From Lachnospiraceae bacterium (lineage in GTDB: Bacteria; Bacillota; Clostridia; Lachnospirales; Lachnospiraceae): a stretch of 38,945 nt of DNA. Of the stretch, positions 33,065 through 38,945 are shown in pieces. The stretch lies in the NCBI GenBank assembly GCA_009774235.1, contig VSNJ01000020.1:1-38945 (forward strand), read 5' to 3'. The notes under the pieces were generated by a model, which was not told the origin of the DNA, searched no databases, and saw only the letters and a list, made by a program, of their open reading frames with translations. A program made the position numbers and the translations under genes. How positions within the stretch are numbered: position 1 is the first letter of the stretch; each line of letters opens with the position of its first letter.

Positions 33065-34150
33065 TTAGCGGTTATAAGTACAGCTGTCACGTTCTAACAG
33101 CCTGCATGGAAGTTCAATACGTATATTTTCCCTATGTTTCCCGTTTCTCCTGTCGGTGAGGAGCGTTACTGCAAGATGTGCCATTTCTTTTTTAGGAATG
33201 TCAATAGTAGTCAGCATAGGGGTTGTTTTCTGGGAGGGGTATATATTGTCAATAGATATTACTGATGGCAGGTAACCCCTCTTTTTATTAGTTTTTAACG
33301 CATTTAATACGCCTATAGCAGTAATATCATTAGCACAGAATATTGCAGAAGGTTTTGTGGCAGATTTGATTATATCAAGCATAGCCATGAAACCTTCTTT
33401 TTCAGTCTGTCCAGTCTGGTGTACATTGGCATAATTTAATGGTATTTTGTGGTTAAGTAATGTCTGGTAATAACCTGTATACCTTGATTCATATGTACAG
33501 TCACCTATATATGCAATATTGCTGTGGCCAAGTTGTACAAGATATTCAACAGCCTTTTGTGCAGCAGTGGTTCCATTGCATATTACTTCATCATACTCAT
33601 AATCAGTAGGATTTCTGTCTATTCCAGCAATATACTGGTATCTTTTATTTAATACAGGCATAAGACCATGAGGGCATTTGCCAAGAAGTATAAGCCCTGT
33701 ATTCTGTTTCTTAGGAATTAATACAGGTGAAGAAACTGGGTTTTCCGAAATTACTTTAGAAGAAGTTTTGTAAGGCACAGCTTTTGTGGGATTATTACCT
33801 TGTTCTCCAAGTGATATTATATCTGTGAAATTTAAGGTTTCCCCAAGTAGTAAATTGTTTGCAAGAAGCTCTTCTTTAACATGCTTGAAAAGCTCAGCAA
33901 AAAAAGGGTCTTTATCCATTGAATCAAACCTGGTAAGAAAAATATCAACAAAAAAAGGCTGTTCTGTTGTGCTGCTGCCAAGGCGCAGGCTTCTTGCTGC
34001 TGTATTTGGTATATATTCCAGTTCTTTTGCAATCTTCCATATTTTTTCTGAAAGCCCGGGTGTATGGCAGGAATGGCCAGGTGTATTTAGTACACGTGAA
34101 ACTGTAGATATGGATGTACCCGCAAGTTCTGCGATTTTTTTTAATGACAT
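33065..34150 (-). CDS. LacI family transcriptional regulator
   Basis: 361 residues, about 25 longer than most LacI proteins. The N-terminal helix-turn-helix is SLKKIAELAGTSISTVSRVL (2-21) with the hinge near NTAARSLRLG (49-58). A periplasmic-binding-protein-like ligand domain follows, with CHIP-like core elements (AIFCANDITAIGVLNAL, PSVISIDNI). A Lys/Pro/Ser-rich insertion at about 117-150 explains the extra length. A ribosome site CCTCC (complement GGAGG) precedes the start. It is divergent from a NitT/TauT-type transporter operon, with two matching palindromes between, so it probably controls that operon and itself. The effector is unknown. Confidence 0.92.
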   Translation of the reverse strand: MSLKKIAELAGTSISTVSRVLNTPGHSCHTPGLSEKIWKIAKELEYIPNTAARSLRLGSSTTEQPFFVDIFLTRFDSMDKDPFFAELFKHVKEELLANNLLLGETLNFTDIISLGEQGNNPTKAVPYKTSSKVISENPVSSPVLIPKKQNTGLILLGKCPHGLMPVLNKRYQYIAGIDRNPTDYEYDEVICNGTTAAQKAVEYLVQLGHSNIAYIGDCTYESRYTGYYQTLLNHKIPLNYANVHQTGQTEKEGFMAMLDIIKSATKPSAIFCANDITAIGVLNALKTNKKRGYLPSVISIDNIYPSQKTTPMLTTIDIPKKEMAHLAVTLLTDRRNGKHRENIRIELPCRLLERDSCTYNR

Positions 34151-34226
34151 TATAATATCCCTCCTGGCTTTAAAAAGTATATAACTTGTTTTTATGTGTA
34201 AACTAAAATAATAACAAGAAATATTT

Positions 34227-34240
34227 TGAAAACGTTGTCA
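34227..34240. promoter_or_regulatory. LacI-type operator O1
   Basis: TGAAAACGTTGTCA is a near-perfect 14-bp palindrome with the central CG common to LacI-family operators. It lies about 25 bases upstream of a possible lacI-gene promoter on the minus strand (TTTACA 34202-34197, TATACT 34181-34176, spacer 15). The 13 bases GAAAACGTTGTCA recur exactly at 34317-34329. Confidence 0.75.
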
Positions 34241-34315
34241 AAATGTAATTGGTGTATATATAAATAGTATTAATTATTAGTAGTAATTTTACCATTTTGC
34301 AAGTAAAATAGCAAG

Positions 34316-34329
34316 AGAAAACGTTGTCA
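34316..34329. promoter_or_regulatory. LacI-type operator O2
   Basis: AGAAAACGTTGTCA repeats 13 of the 14 bases of O1 exactly, 89 bases away. It is about 94 bases before the first transporter gene. No clear promoter was recognised between it and that gene. Confidence 0.75.
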
Positions 34330-34422
34330 TAAATAATTATTAATTTGTTGGCGTTTTTATCGTAAACTGTGTTAAGTTAGTAAAACAAAGAAATGTAATG
34401 TAATTGATATGGAGGTTTAATT

Positions 34423-35403
34423 ATGTTTAAGGGAAGACTGAAAAAGCTTTTATTAACAGGGATTATTGCAATCACAGCTTTTGGTGTAATAGGATGTGGA
34501 AGTAAAGATGATAAAAATAAAGAGGTGCATATTGGGTATTTTAATAATATTACCCATGCACAGGCATTAATGATGAAAGCGGAAGGTACACTTGATAAAA
34601 GCCTGGGTGATGATGTAAATGTAAAGTGGACTGCATTTAATGCTGGACCTGCAGAAGTTGAGGCATTATTTTCAGGTGATATTGATATAGGATATATTGG
34701 TCCTGTTCCAGCTATTAGTGCCAATGTAAAGTCAAAAGGTGATGTAGTAATAATTTCAAGCGCTACTAAAGGTGGTGCAGTGCTTGTTAAAAGAAAAGGT
34801 TCAGATATTAACAGTGTAGCAGACCTTGATGGCAAAGTAGTAGCTATACCACAGATTGGAAATACACAGCATTTATGCTTGTTAAAGCTTCTTGCAGACA
34901 ATGGGCTTAAACCTGATACAGCTGGAGGTACAGTTAAAGTAAGTGCAGTTGCCAATGCTGATGTGGCAAATACAATGGAACGTGGGGATATTGATGCAGC
35001 ACTTGTCCCTGAACCATGGGGCGCAACATTGCTTGCAAATGATGCAGAGCTTGTGCTTGATTATAAAGATATTTATGATAATGGGGAATATGACGTTGCT
35101 GTTGTTGTTGTAAGGAAAGAATTTATGGAAGAGAATCCTGAAATGGTTGATGAATTTATTAAACAGCATGAAGCAGCAACCAAAAAGGTTAATGATGACA
35201 AGGAAAATTCTCTTAAAACTATTAATAATGAGTTAAAAGAGGCTACAGGAAAGGCTCTTGGAGATGATATTATAAGCCAGGCTTTTGAGCGTATAGGTGT
35301 AAGCACAGAAGTAAATGAAGAGTCAGTACTTGGTTTTGCTGATATAAGCAAGGCAGAAGGATTTATCTCTGAACTGCCGAAAGGAGAACTGATATGCCGT
35401 TAG
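34423..35403 (+). CDS. ABC transporter substrate-binding lipoprotein (NitT/TauT family)
   Basis: 326 residues. The lipobox VIGC (Cys25) follows a 24-residue signal. The mature protein has the NMT1/SsuA-like fold: VHIGYFNNITHAQALMMKAEG, the FNAGPAEVEALFSGDIDIGYIGPVP motif and AALVPEPWGATLL. It captures a small organic anion or cofactor precursor on the outer membrane face. Members include binding proteins for sulfonates, taurine, nitrate, thiamine pyrimidine and riboflavin; the residues seen do not decide which. It starts the operon with AGGAGG-type site TGGAGG and overlaps the ATPase gene by ten bases. Confidence 0.88.
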   Translation: MFKGRLKKLLLTGIIAITAFGVIGCGSKDDKNKEVHIGYFNNITHAQALMMKAEGTLDKSLGDDVNVKWTAFNAGPAEVEALFSGDIDIGYIGPVPAISANVKSKGDVVIISSATKGGAVLVKRKGSDINSVADLDGKVVAIPQIGNTQHLCLLKLLADNGLKPDTAGGTVKVSAVANADVANTMERGDIDAALVPEPWGATLLANDAELVLDYKDIYDNGEYDVAVVVVRKEFMEENPEMVDEFIKQHEAATKKVNDDKENSLKTINNELKEATGKALGDDIISQAFERIGVSTEVNEESVLGFADISKAEGFISELPKGELICR

Positions 35404-36137
35404 TTATCCAGGGACTTAACAAACATTTTGACAATAGTGATAAAGCAACTCTTAATGAGATAGATTTAGAAATAGAGAGTGGTGAATTTGTATGTATAGT
35501 AGGGGCATCAGGATGTGGTAAAAGTACACTTTTAAATCTGGTGGCTGGGCTTGAGAAACCTACAGGTGGCAAAATACTTCTTGATGGAAAAGAAGTTACA
35601 GGTCCTGGCGCAGACAGGACAGTTATGTTCCAGGAACATGGGCTTTTCCCATGGCTTAATGTTATAGAAAATGTTAAGTTTGGCATGAAGCTTGCAGGTG
35701 TGCCAAAAGATGAACAGGAACAGAAGGCAATGCATTACCTTAAGATGGTACATCTTGAGGATTATAAGGATTATCCTATACACCAGATTTCCGGAGGAAT
35801 GAGGCAGAGGACAGCTCTTGCCAGGGCGCTTACAATGGATTCAAAAGTGCTTCTTATGGATGAACCATTTTCAGCCCTTGACAAGCAGACTTCTAACAGG
35901 CTTAGGGAAGAGCTCCAGAGAATATGGATGGAAACAAAGAAAACTATATTATTTATAACACATAGTGTTGAAGAAGCAGTGTACCTTGGTGACAGGGTTG
36001 TGGCTCTTTCACCGGATACAGGGCGTATAGCAAGTATAATAAGTATTGATATAGAGAGGCCAAGACATGTATATTCGCCTGAGTTTGTTGAACTCAGGCA
36101 TAAGATTATGGAACAGGTCAGAGGGGAGGCTGTCTGA
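35394..36137 (+). CDS. ABC transporter ATPase (NitT/TauT/SsuB family)
   Basis: 247 residues. Walker A GASGCGKST (37-45), signature ISGGMRQR, Walker B VLLMDEPFSALD and H-loop ITHSVEEA are all intact. The pattern HGLFPWLNVIENV is typical of the SsuB/TauB branch. It drives import through the membrane partner. Translation is coupled: the start lies in the preceding gene behind AAAGGAGA, and the stop shares a base with the permease start. Confidence 0.93.
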   Translation: MPLVIQGLNKHFDNSDKATLNEIDLEIESGEFVCIVGASGCGKSTLLNLVAGLEKPTGGKILLDGKEVTGPGADRTVMFQEHGLFPWLNVIENVKFGMKLAGVPKDEQEQKAMHYLKMVHLEDYKDYPIHQISGGMRQRTALARALTMDSKVLLMDEPFSALDKQTSNRLREELQRIWMETKKTILFITHSVEEAVYLGDRVVALSPDTGRIASIISIDIERPRHVYSPEFVELRHKIMEQVRGEAV

Positions 36138-36892
36138 TGGGAATGATAATATTTCTGGTAATCCTTATACTGGCTTGGCAGGGTGTGTACTGGCTTGGTG
36201 TGGATTTGCTTGAACTTTGGAAACCATATGCAGTCCCAGAACCAGCAGGGGTTGCTAAAAGGTTTGTTGAATTATGCAGTGACGGGACTCTTTTCCAGGC
36301 AACTTTTAATTCACTTATGCGTGGTATAGCAGGATATGTTGTAGCTGTAATTATAGGTATTCTTGTAGGGCTTTTGATAAACCATTTTAACTATCTCCAG
36401 AAGAACTTTAAACCTGTTGTTTTAGGTATACAAACACTTCCAAGTGTATGCTGGGTGCCATTCTCAATACTTTGGTTCGGGCTTTCAACCAATGCCATAT
36501 TGTTTGTTGTAATTATGGGTTCAGCTTTTAGTATTGCGATTTCAGTTGACAATGCTATTAAGAACATACAGCCAATTTATACAAAAGCGGCGCTTACAAT
36601 GGGCGCAACTAAGAAACAGATGTATATAAATGTAATATTTCCTGCATGCCTGCCTGAGTTTATATCAGGGTTAAAACAGGGCTGGTCATTTGCATGGAGG
36701 GCATTAATGGCAGGTGAGGTTATGACAACGTCAATAGGTCTTGGACAGACGCTTATAATGGGGCGTGACCTTGCAGATATTAACCAGGTTATGCTTGTAA
36801 TGGTAGTTATAGTTGCAGTTGGTATAATTATAGATAAGTGTATATTCTCAGTAATTGAAAAGAGAATATTAAAGAAAAGAGGACTTGCATAA
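36137..36892 (+). CDS. ABC transporter permease (NitT/TauT/SsuC family)
   Basis: 251 residues with about six TM helices. The EAA loop is TMGATKKQMYINVIFPACL followed by PEFISGLKQGWSFAWRALMAGE, the standard SsuC/TauC motif. ATG overlaps the ATPase stop (TGATG). It forms the membrane channel of the importer. The operon ends in a strong terminator just downstream. Confidence 0.93.
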   Translation: MGMIIFLVILILAWQGVYWLGVDLLELWKPYAVPEPAGVAKRFVELCSDGTLFQATFNSLMRGIAGYVVAVIIGILVGLLINHFNYLQKNFKPVVLGIQTLPSVCWVPFSILWFGLSTNAILFVVIMGSAFSIAISVDNAIKNIQPIYTKAALTMGATKKQMYINVIFPACLPEFISGLKQGWSFAWRALMAGEVMTTSIGLGQTLIMGRDLADINQVMLVMVVIVAVGIIIDKCIFSVIEKRILKKRGLA

Positions 36893-36900
36893 AATTTTAT

Positions 36901-36957
36901 TAAAGTTATTTGCAATTTACAATGAATATGGTAAATTGTGAATAACTTTAATTTTTT
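36901..36957 (+). terminator. Strong terminator of the importer operon
   Basis: The 20 bases at 36901-36920 (TAAAGTTATTTGCAATTTAC) pair along their full length with 36931-36950, with only two G-T pairs and a ten-base loop. TTTTTT follows at 36952-36957. Confidence 0.9.
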
Positions 36958-36973
36958 ATATCTTATATTATAT

Positions 36974-37072
36974 CTTGCGGATTATAATAATGTTAAGAAG
37001 GCATTTGAAACTTCTATGCAAAAACTGGGTCTGGAATATTTAGATGCCCGTGTTATAATAGGGCTAAGTTAG
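36974..37072 (+). pseudogene. Aldo/keto reductase remnant
   Basis: One frame reads LADYNNVKKAFETSMQKLGL then EYLD, matching the conserved stretch of aldo/keto reductases before the DLYLIH strand (KAFETSLxxLGLDYLDLYLIH). After Asp the match is lost (ARVIIGLS, stop at 37072). No start, ribosome site or other part of the roughly 280-residue enzyme is present. It is a fragment left by deletion or insertion, at the border of the next, compositionally different block. Confidence 0.6.
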
Positions 37073-37096
37073 AAGAAACCCAGTAAAATCAAGGGG

Positions 37097-37118
37097 TTAA
37101 GCCTAATTTAGTCCTAAC
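37097..37118. promoter_or_regulatory. Two 11-bp direct repeats before the response regulator
   Basis: TTAAGCCTAAT (37097-37107) is followed at once by TTAGTCCTAAC (37108-37118), matching in TTA, CCTAA and spaced exactly 11 bases apart. That is the layout bound by OmpR/PhoB-type dimers. The regulator gene starts 79 bases later, so self-control is plausible. Confidence 0.45.
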
Positions 37119-37196
37119 ATATTGATTTTTCACCAGATCTATGATGAAATATATATGAAAGTGTTATCCACCAAAATAAAAGAAAGCGGTGAAATC

Positions 37197-37865
37197 ATGT
37201 TCTCTGTACTCTTAATAGAAGACGACAAAACGATAAACAGTCTGCTTTGCAGTATCATAACGAAAAACGGCTACTCTGTGGATAGTGCCGAAAACGGACT
37301 TGACGGACTAGACAAAGCGTTGGCGGTTGACTATAACATTATTCTTATGGATTTGATGCTGCCCTTGAAAACTGGAGAGGAAGTGCTGAAGGAGCTGCGC
37401 TCTGTCAAGAGCACACCCGTTATCATCATCTCGGCAAAGTTGGAGGTGTACAACAGAATAGAGCTTTTCAAAATAGGTGCTGACGATTATATTACCAAGC
37501 CTTTTGATATTGACGAGGTCATGCTTCGCATACAGGCTGTGCTTCGCCGGACTGAGGCGCAGACCCTGGCGTTGCTTACATTCAGAGATATAAGGCTCGA
37601 CACCGGCTCAAAGCGTGTTTATGTCAAGGGAAATGAGATAACCTGCACGGCTATGGAATATGCGATACTGGAGTTGATGTTGAAAAATCCCAAAAGGATA
37701 TTCTCAAAGCGTAGGCTTTATGAAAGCGTTTCCGGCGATGCCTATTTGGGTGATGACAACACGATGAATGTACACATCAGTAATTTGCGAAAGAAGATTG
37801 CAAAGTTCACATCTGAGGAATATATTGAAACTGTTTACGGAATGGGGTATCGTCTGGTAAATTAA
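37197..37865 (+). CDS. OmpR-family response regulator
   Basis: 222 residues. The receiver domain has Glu8, Asp9 and Asp10, phosphorylated Asp52 in IILMDLMLP, Ser79 and Lys101 in ITKPFD. A winged-helix DNA-binding domain follows (about 128-220, EYAILELMLKNPKRIFSKRRL, then NTMNVHISNLRKKI and VYGMGYRLV). ATG 37197 follows AAAGCGGTG and begins the receiver domain directly; the longer frame from 37122 adds 25 residues absent from the family. GC content and codon choice (GCC, CTG, GAG, CGC) are clearly richer than in the preceding genes. It is followed by a bacitracin/lantibiotic-type ABC ATPase, with no kinase between. Confidence 0.9.
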   Translation: MFSVLLIEDDKTINSLLCSIITKNGYSVDSAENGLDGLDKALAVDYNIILMDLMLPLKTGEEVLKELRSVKSTPVIIISAKLEVYNRIELFKIGADDYITKPFDIDEVMLRIQAVLRRTEAQTLALLTFRDIRLDTGSKRVYVKGNEITCTAMEYAILELMLKNPKRIFSKRRLYESVSGDAYLGDDNTMNVHISNLRKKIAKFTSEEYIETVYGMGYRLVN

Positions 37866-37945
37866 GATTTTCTTTAGATTTGGTGAAGAATCCTTAAAAC
37901 ATCATATGTTAGCATAAGAGCACGAAAGAAAAGGAGGTTTGCAAA

Positions 37946-38869
37946 ATGGAAAATATTATTTTACAAACACACGGAATATCCGTGAAATACGGCAATTTTC
38001 TTGCTCTTGATGATGTAAGCATCAGTCTCAAAAATAAGCATATCTACGGATTTATCGGTGCGAATGGCGCAGGCAAAACCACACTGATGAGAGTTCTGAC
38101 GGGGTTGCTTTATCCGTCAAGTGGTGCTTTCTCGTTGTTTGGGAAGAACGAGCCGTCCAGCATTCTGAAAATGCGCCGGCATATCGGAAGCACCATTGAA
38201 GCACCTGCCCTTTATCAGGAATACTCCGCTTACCGTAATCTTGAATTACAGCGTATCCTCATCGGCAATCCTGACAAGGAAATATGTGATAAGCTGCTCG
38301 GAATGGTAGGGCTTGCCGAGGTTAAGGATAAGAAGGTAAGAAAGTTTTCTATGGGCATGAAGCAGAGACTCAACATAGCAATGGCTCTTGTCGGAAAGCC
38401 GAGACTGCTCATACTTGATGAGCCGATAAACGGTCTTGATCCTAAAAATATATCCGAATTGCGCAGCCTGCTCAAAAGGCTGAATGAGGAAAATGATGTA
38501 ACACTGTTCATATCAAGTCATATCCTTAATGAGCTTTATCTGCTTGCCACTGATTATTATATTATCCACAAGGGGAAGATAATTGAGGCGCTCACCCATG
38601 ATGAGCTTGACGAAAAATGCCGGCAGTACATAAAGATAAAAACATCCGAACTGCCGAAATGTATAACCGTTATTGAGAATAGGTTTCATGATGCGGAATA
38701 TACTGTCATTGATGATGAGACATTGCACCTGTTCCCGCATACTGACAGGGCAGAGAGCATAGCAAAGCTTCTCATGGAGAATCATATTGTAACTAAGGAA
38801 TTCTCCGTTACGGAGCAAAGCCTTGAAGAATACTTTCTGGACATAACGGGAGGTGACAGCAATGCATAA
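37946..38869 (+). CDS. ABC transporter ATPase, BcrA/lantibiotic-immunity type
   Basis: 307 residues. Walker A GANGAGKTT (38-46), a signature FSMGMKQRL, Walker B LLILDEPINGLDP and H-loop SSHIL. The FSMGM variant and the roughly 70-residue C-terminal extension are usual for BcrA/antimicrobial-peptide immunity ATPases that pair with a separate permease. A strong AAGGAGG precedes the start. The permease gene overlaps its last eight bases. Together with the response regulator it suggests a peptide- or envelope-stress-responsive efflux system. Base composition is like the response regulator, supporting a shared origin. Confidence 0.92.
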   Translation: MENIILQTHGISVKYGNFLALDDVSISLKNKHIYGFIGANGAGKTTLMRVLTGLLYPSSGAFSLFGKNEPSSILKMRRHIGSTIEAPALYQEYSAYRNLELQRILIGNPDKEICDKLLGMVGLAEVKDKKVRKFSMGMKQRLNIAMALVGKPRLLILDEPINGLDPKNISELRSLLKRLNEENDVTLFISSHILNELYLLATDYYIIHKGKIIEALTHDELDEKCRQYIKIKTSELPKCITVIENRFHDAEYTVIDDETLHLFPHTDRAESIAKLLMENHIVTKEFSVTEQSLEEYFLDITGGDSNA

Positions 38870-38945
38870 TGGGTTAAACCAGATAGGGATAAAAATAGAT
38901 ATGTATCGGCAGGAGCATAGATTTTCTCCTGCCACGCCTTATATT
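38862..38945 (+). CDS. Probable ABC permease, start only (runs off window)
   Basis: ATG 38862 lies behind GGGAGGTGA and overlaps the ATPase stop by eight bases, the usual arrangement for the permease gene. The frame stays open to the window end and gives 28 residues, including IKIDMYRQEHRFS, which resembles the KxDxYRxxxS lead of this permease class. No TM segment is reached. A GGCAGGAG/CTCCTGCC hairpin (38908-38933) lies within it. The call rests on position more than sequence. Confidence 0.5.
   Translation, partial: MHNGLNQIGIKIDMYRQEHRFSPATPYI

Overview
The window looks like chromosome of a low-GC, probably spore-forming Clostridia, most likely a Lachnospiraceae gut anaerobe. The grounds are AT-rich codon use with strong AGGAGG ribosome sites and several TTG starts, a CotS-type spore-coat gene, a T-box leader on metG, an ATP-type PEP carboxykinase beside glycogen genes, and VanZ, AzlCD and radical-SAM/DUF4130 genes arranged as in that family. 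No rRNA, tRNA, CRISPR array or complete transposon was found. The species cannot be fixed from the sequence alone.

Layout. 0.1-5.3 kb: a heterodimeric ABC exporter, an acyl-ACP thioesterase and a DUF218/YdcF membrane protein, all plus strand. 5.5-9.1 kb: an alpha/beta hydrolase behind a perfect 13-bp inverted repeat, then a terminator, then a tightly linked pair made of a degenerate ketoacyl synthase III homologue and a six-TM chemoreceptor. 9.2-11.2 kb: AzlC/AzlD amino-acid exporter and a small four-TM protein, separated by copies of an intergenic palindromic repeat. 11.2-19.9 kb: central carbon and glycogen genes (PEP carboxykinase, phosphosugar mutase, branching enzyme), interrupted by a spore-coat pseudokinase-like gene and a PEGA lipoprotein. 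20-22.2 kb, minus strand: a secreted modular GH25 lysozyme. 22.5-25.7 kb: a radical SAM/DUF4130 nucleic-acid-linked pair and VanZ. 25.7-26.5 kb: a GNAT gene and a broken second GNAT. 26.6-28.8 kb: divergent AraC regulator and MFS transporter. 28.8-31.6 kb: a 258-bp palindrome, promoter, Met T-box and metG. 31.6-33.0 kb: a cluster of DnaA-box-like sites and an unrecognised Ala/Lys-rich protein. 33.1-36.9 kb: a LacI regulator divergent from a NitT/TauT-type ABC importer, with two matching operators between them. 37-38.9 kb: an aldo/keto reductase remnant, then a compositionally different response regulator and a BcrA-type ABC system running off the end.

How the parts work together. Phosphosugar mutase and branching enzyme feed and shape glycogen, and PEP carboxykinase links C4 acids to PEP. 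The thioesterase and the ketoacyl-synthase homologue are the two acyl-chain genes. The exporter pair shows the textbook split between a degenerate and a catalytic nucleotide site. The strongest candidates for undescribed biology are the dispersed palindromic element, seen in four differently decayed copies, and the ketoacyl-synthase/chemoreceptor pair, which has the layout of a signal-maker next to a signal-sensor. That second reading is inference only.
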